A DNA stretch of 64,000 bases from Furcasterigmium furcatum (GCA_001599815.1 BCIA01000004.1:5482082-5546081), one strand, 5' to 3'; numbered from the stretch's first letter, positions 21,669-32,988 are shown. The notes: a model not told the origin generated them from the letters alone. Numbers and translations: made by a program.

Positions 21669-22425
21669 GATGTTGGCTGCTGGCTGGATACGACGGGGAA
21701 GAGACGCGTCGCGCGTCTGGTCGGTGGTGATAAGAGTCGGGTCTTATTTGATGGATCGTGGGGTTGAGCTTTTGCACTCGAAACGGGGTTCGAGGGTGAA
21801 ATCGAGGTGGTCAACCCGCAGTTCAGTGTGGGTGCTGTGAGAGATGGGTGAAGTTCCATGATGAGGAGGGGGCGAGGTGTGGACGGCGATGGAAAACGGG
21901 CGATTAGGGGGTTCAAAACGGGGAGGTTGGGACGCATCTGAGGCTACCGGATCGCCGGGTTGAACACACCTTTGACACCCACCCTCCTCGGGTTACAGGG
22001 GGTGCAGTTCGAGTCACGCCCCTTTCGTCTCATTGGGTGCCTCCTCGACAGGACAGGGTCCTTTCAATTGGGTCCTTCGAGGCGATGTGGGTCGAAAGGT
22101 TCACTGACTTCACCCTTTCATTCGAAAACAGCGTCGGGTGCCCTCCCAAGTTTGATCTTTTCAGCCTCAAACATCAGACAACGTCAAGTTCGGCCAGAAC
22201 TTTCCATGAGACTGACTCTCTTCTCACTTCACCGGGCCCTCTGATACCTGATTCCCAGGCTTGCACCCAGGAACCAGCGCTGGGCTCTGGAATCACGTTC
22301 TCGGACAAGATCTGGCGGGGTATTTATCAGCAGCCGACGCCACACTCACTCACCAGTCGTGCCCCTGTCCGGCTCACACGACACCACGTTCAGGCAGACA
22401 GCACAACATCACAGCCGCCGCCAAC
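21669..22425. promoter_or_regulatory. Divergent promoter region of the HTH gene and YPI1
   Basis: A 757-bp stretch between start codons. A B-box-like GTTCGAGTC near 22008 lacks a partner A box and is not a tRNA. No other named element is clear. Confidence 0.35.
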
Positions 22426-23036
22426 ATGGCATCACATTCTCAACTACCCCGGCGTGGGACGCCAGTTTCTTCCCAGACGCAGACCATCACGTCCACATCA
22501 TCACAAAGCCAACCAGGCCCCCAAGCGATCCTCAGGCTGAGGGGTGCACACGACCCGTCTCAGCGGAGGATACAATGGGCCGAGGATGTAGTCGACAACG
22601 AGGGCCTGGGTCGGAAGAAGTCCAAAGGTAAGACGAGTCTCGGAACGTTCCACTTCTCTGCACAGTCCCACTGACGTGTCGCGCAGTCTGCTGCATCTAC
22701 CACCGACCCAAGGCCGTCGATGAGTCCAGCGACGAGTCTTCGTCATCGGATTCCTCATCAGATGAGTCGGACTTTGAAGGCTCGGGCGGGAGGCGGAAGG
22801 TTCCGTCTGGTGACGGCAAGGGCAAAGGCAAGGGCAAGGGCAAGGACCGGAAGTGTGATGGGCACGACCACGACCATGACCACAGCCACGATCATGATCA
22901 CGACGGTGATAACGGCAGGAAGAGGCATGGTGACAGGGACAGCAAAGACAACAAGAAGCGGCGGCCAAGCCCCAATGCGTACGAGAGGGTTCCGAAACCG
23001 CCCAAGCCCAAGGAGAGCAGCCAGCCAGAGAAGTGA
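22426..23036 (+). CDS. YPI1: Type 1 protein phosphatase inhibitor Ypi1 (inhibitor-3 family)
   Basis: Exons 22426-22627 and 22687-23036 give 183 residues. The family core is clear: LRLRG, then RIQWAEDVVDNEGLGRKKSK and, across the junction, VCCIYHRPKAVDESSDESSS. The basic-x-V-x-W-like RIQW matches the RVxF-type docking site for the PP1 catalytic subunit (Glc7). Known role: Ypi1 binds and regulates nuclear PP1 and is essential in yeast. The C-terminal half is unusual: an acidic Ser/Asp tract, a run of alternating Lys-Gly (residues about 120-130), then alternating His-Asp (about 138-150) with potential for metal binding. The N-terminus is Ser/Thr/Gln-rich. The single intron lies in the core, at the KSK/VCC junction. 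Confidence 0.9.
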
Positions 23037-24793
23037 GGGGTTGTAATATAGATCAATCAACGTCAGGGGCTCAGGAGCGCATCAACGTGTGGTTTTAAAG
23101 CCGGCACAACTAGGACATAGCGATTAGCCACAACATCAATCAGAACAGCAGCGACAAACAGAACACACGCTCTACATCAAGTCCTGACCTCATCGGCGAC
23201 TAAAGTAAACATCATGTCAAATCTCCCATGGCCAAAAAAGATTAGCCCAGTCCAGCTCCCTGCTCCAGGGTAGTACGTACATATGGTAGTATAAGTGTGC
23301 CTCGGTGTTACACTCTCCTCTTTCCTGTCTTTCTTTTTTTCTGATGTGTGGAGTTTCACTGTCCTCTTTCCTTGGCTGTTTTCCAGGTACGTTAGATGAC
23401 TCAATCAGGATTCGAATCTGGGAGGCGAGTCAGCGCTTGTCAACAACGCGGGGTTGTTGAAGCAAGGAGCTGGACCACTAGACCACGGGGGATTTATTGC
23501 CTGGGATCTATGGGAAGTCAACAATAGGGGGTGTTGCGATGATAGGGTCTTACGCGTCTTCTCGATGGCGCGTGGCAGGTACGCGGGGTGCCGGTTTAGT
23601 GATGGGCAGGACGGTGATGCCGAAATAGGGGCACAACTCCAGTGCCAAGACTGGTGATCCCCTGAGTGTGCCCTGCCTGCGGTGCGCTCAACACGTCGGC
23701 TCTCTTTGTGCCTGATACTTAAAGAGTTATACTGAATACATGCGGAAATTTCTGTCCAAGGCTTTGGGAGCTTTCATTTGTTTTGCAGTTTTCTTGAGAT
23801 GGTAGAGTTTGATATCGAGGACCTTCTTATACTTCTACGCTGAACTTGATTTGATGACTCTCTGCCCATATGAAGCATTTCGCTTGCGGCTTTGAAATAT
23901 CCCTGGTATTGTTGTCGAGCCATCATTTGCAAAGCCTTTAAAGGCACCAAGCGAGGCGTCTGATTCTGCCATGGCAGGCAAGTCGAGCGGTCCGTGGGAG
24001 GGCAACACTGATTCCACCCTCTACCTTTCAGAACCCAGCGCCCAAAACACGGGGAAAGCTTTTATATACTTACCTTGACGATATCCACATGGGCGATTTA
24101 CTACCCCTGGACGTCGTCCAATTCTCGGTCTGGCTTCACAGTCCCGCAGAGGTTCGGGCTCCTCAAGACCGTAGGTTTTTGGCTCCAGACTTCATCACCA
24201 GCGACAACTTAGCTCTTTGGGCTGTGTGTAATTATTTGCCTAGACTACTGTTCTCAAGTGATCTTTTGCTGTCCTCCGGTAAGGGATATGTCGCTGGGCC
24301 GTTTATGGCTGTGAGAACGGCATAAGCTTACTTGACAGACTGATTCCAGCGCACACCATTGGGACCTACTACTAGTACTAGGTATTCAAAGACTAAGGGA
24401 CACCTTTGGCTCTCCTCAAAGGGCGGGACTTGTATAACATGCGATGGAATTTTATGGTAGGGGTGCAAGAGAGTCGTCCCAAAAAAACAAAAGCAGCGAC
24501 GAGGCTAAGCCCGACACCGCAGCAATGACCCGCGGCGGGGTGCAGCGGCCGGCGGCCACCGAATGCCCCTCATCGGCCGCCCGAAGCTCAAGACCCCACC
24601 ACAAACTTATCGCGAAGCTCAGAATCATGAACCCCTCCATCACCTTTCCACCTTAGCTTGCCATTCTGCTTCCCAGCTCTCCCGCCAGGCGATTTTCACG
24701 AACAGCAACCCCTCCGCAGTCTATATTCATCTCCCAAACCACCATTGAAGCTTCATTGACCCCTGTCAGAGCACCAGATCGACCTCAATAACC
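23037..24793. other. Gene-poor 1.76-kb region between YPI1 and UreG
   Basis: The stretch is richer in A/T than its surroundings, especially 23700-24450. It contains a tRNA/SINE-like relic at about 23330-23495 (minus strand). ORFs of up to 78 residues occur but none resembles a known family. The last ~150 bp form the UreG promoter and leader. Confidence 0.45.
23330..23495 (-). mobile_element. tRNA-like element with A box, B box and A-rich tail (possible SINE relic)
   Basis: On the minus strand an A box TGGTCTAGTGG (about 23475-23487) matches the Pol III consensus exactly, and a B box GATTCGAATCC lies at about 23407-23418. The spacing of about 60 nt is longer than in a simple tRNA and includes a hairpin of CAACAAC with GTTGTTG. 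The 5' end TCCCCCG does not pair with the sequence after the T arm, so no acceptor stem forms and this is not a working tRNA gene. An A-rich run follows about 70 nt downstream on the same strand (seven or more A, near 23331-23341). tRNA head plus A-rich tail is the layout of a SINE. An intron-bearing tRNA pseudogene is the alternative. Confidence 0.35.
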
Positions 24794-25738
24794 ATGTCTC
24801 ATTCTCACGACGGTGTCACCAGCCACTCTCACGATGGCTTCTCTGCTGCTGAGCATGGCCATTCTCACGAGATCCTCGACGGCCCCGGCAGCTACATCGG
24901 CCGAGAGATGCCCATCGTAGAGGGACGCAACTGGAGTGATCGGGCCTTCACAATTGGCATTGGCGGGTGAGTTAGACCTCCCAAGGGCGCCCTCTGGACG
25001 CAAATACAGAATCAGCAGAATTTGCTCGAGGCCAGGGCCTCTTCGAGGCACCAAGATACAAGTCTGTGACCTAATACATCCATGCTAACACCCCTCAGTC
25101 CCGTCGGCTCAGGCAAGACCGCCCTCATGCTGGCTCTATGCCTTGCGCTCCGCGAGAAGTACTCCCTCGCCGCCGTCACCAACGACATCTTCACCCGCGA
25201 GGATGCCGAGTTCCTCACCCGCCATCGCGCCCTTCCCGCCCCGCGCATCCGCGCCATTGAGACCGGTGGCTGTCCCCATGCCGCCGTCCGCGAGGACATC
25301 TCCGCCAACCTCGCGGCCCTCGAGGACCTCCACCGCGAATTCGACGCCGACCTTCTCCTTATCGAGTCCGGCGGCGACAACCTCGCAGCCAACTACTCCC
25401 GCGAGCTCGCAGACTTCATCATCTACGTCATCGACGTCAGCGGCGGCGACAAGATCCCCCGCAAGGGCGGGCCCGGCATCACTCAGAGTGATCTCCTCGT
25501 CGTCAACAAGACTGACCTGGCTGAGATCGTCGGCGCCGACCTCGGTGTCATGGAGCGTGACGCTCGAAAGATGAGAGAAGGCGGGCCCACCGTCTTCGCC
25601 CAGGTCAAGAAGGACGTCGGCGTCGATCACATCTGCAACCTGCTCCTCAGCGCCTGGAAGGCCAGCGGCGCCGAGGCGAACAGGAAGGCCGCCGGTGGAC
25701 CGCGGCCCACGGAGGGCCTGGAGGCACTCAAGGACTAA
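24794..25738 (+). CDS. Urease accessory GTPase UreG
   Basis: Exons 24794-24966 and 25099-25738 give 270 residues. The protein has the SIMIBI GTPase motifs of UreG: P-loop GPVGSGKT formed exactly across the splice junction, the metal-binding-type CPH motif in IETGGCPHAAVRED, ESGGDNLAANYS, and NKTDL as G4. The N-terminal 30 residues hold eight His (MSHSHDGVTSHSHDG, then EHGHSHE), a nickel-binding extension common in eukaryotic UreG. UreG delivers nickel to urease with UreD/UreF, using GTP. No other urease gene is in this window. The intron is 132 bp with CTAAC just upstream of the acceptor. Confidence 0.93.
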
Positions 25739-25974
25739 AGACTAAGCATAAGGCGCAGCGAATGGGAACGACCATAGTAGTGGACGAGCAAAATTGTAGG
25801 GAACCATTCATAGAGGGAGAGAGCAGGAGGGGTGCCGGGACACCTCGTTTGATATCATAACTAACGCCTGTAATGCCTCCATCTATATGCCCACCCGCCA
25901 TGGGAGCCGCTTCTTCAGGAGCAGTAAGAAACGAGAAATACTTTTATGTGCCCAAACCTTGGTCGTTGAGTCGT

Positions 25975-28490
25975 TCATTCCATCATGACATCGTCCTGCG
26001 CCGCCTGCGCAGCAGCCTCGGGGTCGACGAGCGGCCCCGAGAACGGCACGGCGTCCCGGGGGAACACACGCTTGTACAGGCTCACGCCCACGGCGTCCTG
26101 CGGGTTGATACCCCCGTCGAACGTGGCCTTGAAGTAGCCGTGCGTGCCGAGGGGCTCCTTGACGAAGCCGCTCCTGCCACGCCTCGTCCACAACGGCATC
26201 GCCTTGAACCACTCGACGTCCTCGCGGTTGAAGAACATGTAGCGGATCGTGACGATCCTCTTGTTGATGTGGTAGGGGTGGCCCGTGAGGATGACGCGCT
26301 TGGCGACGACCCTGGACGTCGACGGCGGGAGGGCCGTGCCAGTCGCCACGAGGGTGAGGCCGATGTCCTCGCCTTCCTCCTCGGACTGTTCCGTCTTGGG
26401 GGCGTTCCGCTTGAAGAACAGGACAGGCACGGCTCCCCATGTGACTGGGCCCATGAAGGTGGCGACAGCGGATTGGCCGGGGTGCAGGTAGCGGCAGTAC
26501 TTGTGCACGTCGTTGGGGGTGCTGCCCGGCTGGGAGAAGAGGGGCTTGATGGCGAAACGGCGCGCACCGCACTGGACGATGAGTTCCTCCTTGGACTTGA
26601 TCGACTGCTCATAGTCGGCGCTCAGGTTGATGAGGTAGTTGACCACCGTCTTCTTCTGCTCGTGGCGGAGAAGGGAGACGAGAGTCACCGGAGAACCGGG
26701 GGTGTAGGACTTCTCAAAGCTGGCTGGGACGGCGACCAGGTGGATGTGGACTCTCGTTCCAGGGGCGACACCACCGACCAGCGCCTCGCGGGTGAAACGA
26801 GAGCGGGAGGCCTGGTAATCGCGGACCTGGAGCAGCCTCCTCCAGTCCTCAGGCTCATAAGGCCGGTCCTCATCCTCTACCCACTCGCTTGTTCGAAGGC
26901 TCTTCAGACCTCGGTATCGTGCCAGCCTCTCCCGCGCCAGGACGTTGGGGTGCAGCTCGATCTCGTCGGGGAACTCCATGTCGTCCTCGACCTCGGTCCT
27001 CTTGTTCTTGCGGAACGCTGCAAGCTGCTCGGCATCCTCTTCCTCGTTGGGCTCAACAAACATCTCTGATCGAGCATACTCGGAGGGAGCAGCCTCCGTG
27101 GGCTCCTTCGGTGCGTAGCCTTCGATGCCATCCTCAGGGCGCGCCTCATCTTCTTCCTCTTCCTCTTCCTCCGTCTCATAGTCCTCCATGTCTGAACCGG
27201 AGTCGGATACGTTGTCGCCCAGATACCAAGCTGCTTGATAGGTCGAGGTGCCCTTGGGAACCCTCTTTGGGGCCTTGGTGGGGTCGTTCTCGTCGTCATC
27301 GGAGAAGTAATGGTGGTCATCCAGCAGCACACCCCTCTTCACCGTCGTACCTACCGACTCAGTGCCGTCGACCATCTCATCATCATCATTCATGGCCTCT
27401 TCCGGTGCGAGGTCAACAAGGTCGTCCTGGTCCTCGTCCGGTACCTCGAGCACCTGCTCGCCCTGCTCTTCCTCAACGGTCATCTCATCACCCTTCTTCC
27501 TCTTCTTCGGCAAGGGCGCCGCAGTGATCTTCTCAATCCTGAAAGTGCCGCAGTCGCCGAGTTGAACCAGGCGGTTGGCCTTCAGCCCCTTACCCCTGAC
27601 CACACCAGTGACAATTGTGGACTCGGACTCCGAGGCAGGGAACTTGATGTCCTCGGCAAGTAGCCAACTCCTTTCATCGCGCCACCTGATACCCTTGGGC
27701 GTGGTGTTGCACAGGGAGCGCATCAGATTCGAGCACTCCTGTCGGTTCTCCAGGCTGTAAAGCTTCTCCTGCTCGGGGTGGAAATGCGTGATGTAAGACT
27801 TGAGAGAGCCTAGAACAGACGATCTTTGCTTGGCCGGCTCGACCTTTTCCAGATCCTGGACGACGGTGAAGAGAGTGGTCATGCCCTGGCTCTCCAGGCC
27901 TCGCAGCATCAACTCTCCAAGAGCGTCGACCTCCACCTCGGCGCTCAGCATGACGACGACGAAGTCGGCCACCCTGGTGCCATCCAGAACAGTGTTGAGA
28001 TCTCTCTTGAGAGGGACATATTGGAGCTTCTGCTTGAAACGATCGACGGTTACTCGGAACGGGTTCTCCTCCACATCGGCCCCGATGTCGATGCTTTCGT
28101 TAAGCTGCTTGATCGCATAGGTGGGGTCGCTGACCGGGCAGAGGGGGACGATGGCGACGATCCTCGGGGCGCCATCGCGGCCGGCAAAGACCGATGTCTC
28201 CTCGAGGTGCTCCTTGCGCTTGGCGAGCTGGCGCTGCTTGGCCTGGTTTCGGCGGTCGAACTTGGACATAACGTGCTGGTGGGGTGTTCTGCGCTGGCCC
28301 TTCTCCTGGCCGGCAGTCTTTCCTGAGGGGCTTGTCAGTACAATGGGCCTAGTTTCGAGGGCATTCTTGGGTGCGGCAAACCCTTTGCGGCGTTCCTCAG
28401 CGAGCTCTTGGTCGCGTGCTTCGATTTGAACGGCTTGTGGGAGGACTTGGTGGTCGGGCGATGAGAGTGGCTCATCACGGAGGCGGGCAT
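25975..28490 (-). CDS. TSR1: Tsr1, 40S ribosome-biogenesis factor
   Basis: Exons 28490-28382 and 28322-25975 give 818 residues (yeast Tsr1 is about 790). The N-terminus MPASVMSHSHRPTTKSSHKP is basic, and across the 59-bp intron the protein continues KTAGQEKGQRRTPHQHVMSK. It contains the GTPase-like fold of the Bms1/Tsr1 family without a working P-loop, a central acidic region, and the C-terminal family domain (VTWGAVPVLFFKR, then GTHGYFKATFDGGINPQDAV). Tsr1 binds late pre-40S particles and blocks premature joining of initiation factors and 60S. The large exon can be read open further upstream to 28743, but that extension is intron and promoter; the conserved basic N-terminus is in a different frame. 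It diverges from UTP7. Confidence 0.92.
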
Positions 28491-28938
28491 TTTGCCGTCC
28501 CCTCCAGATTTGAATCTGAACGGAAGCGACGCCACTTTGGAGGTCGAATTCGGTGATGGGGGTTTGCTGGCGAAGTGTCCCAGCAAGATAAATAACCGGC
28601 CAAAGGAGAAATTTGTGGTCGGCCACCGAGCTGTACCGAATTGTTGCACTCGATATCGTGAAAAGTAAAGTGGTGTTTCGTCTCTCGCTGGCGGGCATCC
28701 AGCGAATGGCGGGGTCATTCTTTTGCGGCAGCGCATCGCCCAAAAATTTCTGTGGCTATCTTATCAAGATAATGACCCACTTATAGCTCTGCAGCCAATG
28801 ATAGCCTCTGGATAACCTTCTTCCCGGACTCTCTCAAGAAATTTTGAGACGAGGAGCATCTCGAATGCCATTTGCCGACGAGAAGACAGCGCATTTCATC
28901 CCTTCGACGCAGACCGCAGCCGAGAAGCGACATTCACG
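28491..28938. promoter_or_regulatory. Shared divergent promoter of TSR1 and UTP7
   Basis: A 448-bp stretch between two ribosome-biogenesis genes. It contains AAAAATTTC near 28742 and GAAATTTTG near 28838, both close to the RRPE element of yeast ribosome-biogenesis genes. An exact PAC-type GCGATGAG lies at 28458-28465, but inside the first TSR1 coding exon. Function of these sites in this fungus is inferred. Confidence 0.45.
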
Positions 28939-30638
28939 ATGGACGGAACGGTAGCCACAAAGGAGAAGGCTCCGGCAAAGCGGTTCGACAATGGCTCGAC
29001 AGTCGTTCCGCGATCAACGGACCTTCTCTCCAAGAAGGATCGCGACAAGATCCAACGGCGCAAGGAGGCGGATCGATACACCCGAGGAAAGAAGGTCAAC
29101 CTCAAGACCGTTCGCGATAAGAAGCTCCGCGGCAGTCTGAAGCGATTGGAGGACAAGTATGAGACTGCGGCGCTCAGGGCCCGAGATGCCGAGATCCTGC
29201 TCGAGAACACCCCGGGATTCCTCGAGCCCGAGAACGAGCTTGAGCGGACGTTCAAGGTACGGCAAAGCGACATTACACCCGATGTCGCCGTTGCGACAGC
29301 AGAGAAGCGGTTCGACCTCAAACTGGGCCAGCTCGGGCCATATGTCGCCGAATACACCCGCAATGGCAGAGACCTGCTGCTTGCCGGACGGAAGGGCCAT
29401 GTCGCCACGATGGACTGGCGAGAGGGCAAGCTGGGTTGCGAACTGCAGCTGGGGGAGACCATCAGAGATGCGAGGTGGCTGCACAACAACCAGTTCTTTG
29501 CGCTCTCGCAGAAGAATTACGTCTACATCTACGACAAGGACGGTGTCGAGCTGCACTGCCTGACGAAGCACAGGGAGGTCACCCACATGGAGTTTCTCCC
29601 GTACCACTTCCTCCTCTGCACATTAGTGAGTCTCCCGTTTTCCGCCGGAGAAGCTTGGTCTAACAGGGACAGGGAATAAATGGCTGGTTAAAGTACCAGG
29701 ACACCTCGACGGGTGAGATCGTCACCGAAATGCCGACAAAACAGGGCGCACCGACCGCCTTGACACACAACCCTTATAATGCTATCCTACACGCCGGCCA
29801 CCAGAACGGCACGGTCACGCTCTGGTCGCCTAACTCCCACGACGCCGTGGTGAAACTCCTCGCCCACCGCGGCCCCGTACGGTCCGCCGCCGTTGACAGG
29901 GAAGGCCGCTACATGGTGACAGCTGGCCAGGACTGCAAGATGGCCGTCTGGGACATCCGCATGTTCAAGGAGGTCAACAGCTACTTCACTCGCCAGCCAG
30001 CCTCCTCAGTGTCAATATCAGACTCGGGCTTGACGGCAGTCGGCTGGGGCACGCAGACGACCATCTGGAAGGGCCTCTTCAACAAGCACTCCCCCGTGCA
30101 GGAGAAGGTGCAGAGCCCGTATATGGCGTGGGGCGGCGAGGGCCAGCGCGTCGAGCGGGTGCGGTGGTGCCCGTTCGAGGACGCCCTCGGCGTCGGCCAC
30201 GACGAGGGCTTCTCGTCCATCATCGTCCCGGGCGCGGGCGAGGCCAACTTCGACGCGCTCGAGGTCAACCCCTTCGAGACGGTCAAGCAGCGCCAGGAGT
30301 CGGAGGTCAAGAGCCTGCTCAACAAGCTGCGGCCCGAGATGATCGCCATCGACCCCAACTTCATCGGCAACCTCGACCTGAGGTCCGACAAGCAGCGCAA
30401 GGCGGAGCAGGATCTCGACGCGAAGCCGACGGACATCGAGGAGGAGATCCGCAACCGCGCGCGGGGCAAGAACGGCGCGCTCAAGAAGTACCTGCGCAAG
30501 CAGCGGAAGAAGAACGTCATCGACGAGAAGCGGATGAAGGTCGACGAGATCTGGAAGGAGCAGCAAAAGCGCAAGGAGCAGAAGCAGGTCGACGTCGCCG
30601 CGGAGCTGGGGCCGGGGCTGTCGCGGTTCGCTCGGTAG
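28939..30638 (+). CDS. UTP7: Utp7, WD40 protein of the small-subunit processome
   Basis: Exons 28939-29625 and 29667-30638 give 552 residues, the same size as yeast Utp7 (554). The order is a basic helical N-terminus (DLLSKKDRDKIQRRKEADRY), a central WD40 propeller (GRKGHVATMDW, VYIYDKDGVELHCLTKHREV, AILHAGHQNGTVTLWSPNSH, VTAGQDCKMAVWDIR), the conserved BING4 C-terminal part (VRWCPFEDALGVGHDEGFSS, NPFETVKQRQESEVKSLLNK, MIAIDPNFIGNLD), and a basic tail. Utp7 acts in 18S rRNA processing in the nucleolus. The 41-bp intron lies between CTL and GQGINGWLKY. Confidence 0.93.
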
Positions 30639-30909
30639 GAGTCGTACTACTGAGGCTTGGGTTACAATTGGGGGCTGTAATGCATATAGCTGGCGTTTTG
30701 GACTTGTGGAAAATGAGAATACCCATGCACCCTTTATTAGATTGAATGCTCTTGATGTGACGAATGCCCCGATGTACTTGTAAGGCCGCTATGATCCCAT
30801 GCCCGAAGCAGCGAAGCGAAATTCCATGTCCCCCGAGCGCCATACACGAAAGAGCAAATCTATCTCTCGAACCACTCCGCCATTTTATGCTCGTCTGATA
30901 AGTCAGTCG

Positions 30910-31713
30910 CTAGAGAAGCTTCAGATGCCCCGTGACAGTGTCCACCAGGCTCTTCGGCGCCGGGCCGACGCCCAGAACCGTCAAGCTGCCGGCGTCGATC
31001 TGGGTCCGTCCGGCGTCGGCGATGACTTCTGCGGTGACGCCAATCGCCCTTGCGGTAGCCCGCAGCGTCTTCAGCTCTTCCTGGCTCTTCGTCTGGACCG
31101 CGATCTTGGCCTGGCCGTACCGCTCCCACCGCGCGAGGATCTTGGCCTCGGCGGAGGCAGGGCCGTTCTTCGACGCGGCGCGTGAGAGGGCCTTGTAGCA
31201 TGCGAGGGTGGCGTGGGAGCACTGGGCGGCGATTTTGCCTGGAGGAAAATGTGTCAGTCTACAGTGTCGAGGCGGTGGAGATGGATGTCAGCGTCGCCTA
31301 CCCTTGGTCATGCCCAGATCGGTCCTCACGACGAGGACAAGCTTGCATTCCTCGTTCTTTCCAGAGTCCTGGATGGGGGCCTGCTCGGGCTCTTCTTCTT
31401 CGTCTTCCTGCTTCTCTGCCTGGACTTTCTTCTTGCTCGCGGGCTGCTTCTTCGCCGCGGGTGCCTGCCTCTGGCGCAAGCCGTCGCGGCGGTCTGCCTC
31501 GAAGCCGTTGGCCCAGTTGGGGGCGTGGTCGAGAATGGTGTCGTCCTCGTCAATGTCCGACTCTTCGCTCTCGAGAGGGTCGTTTTGGTTGCCGTAGCGC
31601 TCTGCCTTGAGCTCGGGGGGGATGATGTATCCGCGGGCAGAGTAGAAGCCGAGACCAATTCCTGTCACCAGGGCCACGGCGCTCGTTGAGAGCACCACGT
31701 GCAGGGAGTCCAT
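30910..31713 (-). CDS. PTH2: Peptidyl-tRNA hydrolase 2 (Pth2), membrane-anchored
   Basis: Exons 31713-31302 and 31238-30910 give 246 residues. A single N-terminal transmembrane segment (residues about 5-25, VVLSTSAVALVTGIGLGFYS) is followed by an acidic/basic linker of about 95 residues. The C-terminal 120 residues are the PTH2 domain: CKLVLVVRTDLGMTKG and, across the intron, KIAAQCSHATLACYKAL, ending GPAPKSLVDTVTGHLKLL. Pth2 hydrolyses peptidyl-tRNA released from stalled ribosomes. The anchor suggests attachment to the mitochondrial outer membrane, as for human PTRH2. An open frame extends upstream to 31938, but the Met at 31713 fits the membrane anchor. Confidence 0.9.
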
Positions 31714-32150
31714 GGCTATTCTGGCGATCGAAAGATGGGGTGTAGCAGTTGGTGAGGCGCTGTCGTGGTTGTGAAAGGGGGAGCTCTTTGGCCGACTTGC
31801 AGAGCAGAGTTGTCGCAAAAGTTTCGTCTGGGCAGAATGGATTGGACCTTCAGACAGCACGGCCACTGAGTCGGGTGCAAAGATGACGCACACCGGGACC
31901 TTCGGCGGTGGATCTACAGGGGATTGAGACGCTGACAAGGCGGAATACGCACAGGGCGTCAGTGCCCCAGAAGCCCATCATCCGGAAGGTAATAACAGGT
32001 CTTCCTGTCGGGATCCTCTTCAAAAGCAAATCCGCACATGCGAGGGGCAGGCTCAGGATCGCTTCGGTCAAAGTCAACCGTCACAACTTCACCCACGACT
32101 CTATAAAACGATTTCCTCAAGCCCAGATCGATCATCTATTTTCTGTAAAA
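31714..32150. promoter_or_regulatory. Divergent promoter region of PTH2 and NRK1
   Basis: A 437-bp stretch between start codons. A TATA-like CTATAAAACG lies at about 32101-32110, only about 45 bp before the NRK1 ATG, so the NRK1 leader would be very short. Confidence 0.4.
32101..32107 (+). promoter_or_regulatory. TATA-like box of NRK1
   Basis: CTATAAAA is about 45-50 bp upstream of the start codon. If used, transcription would begin roughly 10-20 nt before the ATG. Confidence 0.4.
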
Positions 32151-32988
32151 ATGGCCGAGGACCGCAAGGCCTTGATAGTAGCCCTGAGCGGCTGCTCATC
32201 TAGCGGCAAGACGACCCTCGCCCGCCTTCTGAGGGACATCTTCCCAAACACGTTCATCTTACACGAGGACGACTTCTACAAGGAGGAAACAGAGCTTCCT
32301 GAGAAGAATGGTCTCCTGGACTGGGATTGCGCCCAGGCCATCGACATCCCCGGCATGGAGAAATCCCTGTCCCACATACGGACAACAGGAACATTTCCCG
32401 TACGTCGTGCGACCCTCCCAGCGCATACATCTGCACCTGTAGCCTGACACATCCCAGCCCTTCGTGGACTCCAAAGAAGATCAAAACTCCGTCGGCAGCT
32501 GTCCCGTACCCGATGCCAAGATTGCCCAGCTCAAATCCAAAGTCGCCGCCTGGACGCAGCCCGGCGCCCCAGGGCACGGCATCCTCCTCGCCGGCCCTAA
32601 GCTCAACCTCTGCCTCTTCGACGGCTTCCTCCTCTACTGCGAGGAGATGCGGGCTGCCATGGGTCTCATAGACGTGCGGCTGTTCCTGACGGTGAGTTAC
32701 GCCAAGGCGAAGTACCGCCGTGAGGCACGCGACGGGTATGTCACCCTGGAAGGATTCTGGAAGGATCCTCCGGGGTACGTGGATGCTATCGTGTGGCCGA
32801 ACTATGTGGACGCTCATCAGTGGCTGTTTGAGGGTGGTGATGTGGAGGGCCGGTTGAGCCAGGAGACCTTATCAAAGGAGGGGATTCTCGCGCAAGTCGG
32901 CGAAGGGGTCGATGTTGATATGGGGAAGACGCTGGAGTGGGCTGTTGACACAGTCATGGAAGAGCTGGAAAGGTTGTTCCAAAAATAG
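32151..32988 (+). CDS. NRK1: Nicotinamide riboside kinase (Nrk1-like)
   Basis: Exons 32151-32399 and 32458-32988 give 259 residues. P-loop GCSSSGKT lies at residues 14-21, followed by LHEDDFYKEETELPEKNGLL and WDCAQAIDIPGM, the substrate-side signature of nicotinamide riboside kinases. LFDGFLLY is the second conserved strand, and YREARDGY-type LID residues appear as KYRREARDGYVTLEGFW. The reaction is ATP-dependent phosphorylation of nicotinamide riboside to NMN in the NAD+ salvage pathway. Uridine kinase is a less likely alternative because of the LPEKNGLLDWD motif. The gene converges with the glucoamylase gene, leaving only 110 bp between stop codons. Confidence 0.85.

Noticed and set aside
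22000..22020. B-box-like GTTCGAGTC as evidence of a tRNA gene
   Set aside because: No A box at suitable distance and no cloverleaf can be drawn.
24089..24325. 78-residue plus-strand ORF between YPI1 and UreG
   Set aside because: In an A/T-enriched gap with no recognisable family and no supporting start context.
28323..28743. Upstream extension of the TSR1 large exon to 28743
   Set aside because: The extension is open by chance across the intron and promoter; the conserved basic N-terminus lies in another frame and is joined by a GT-AG intron.
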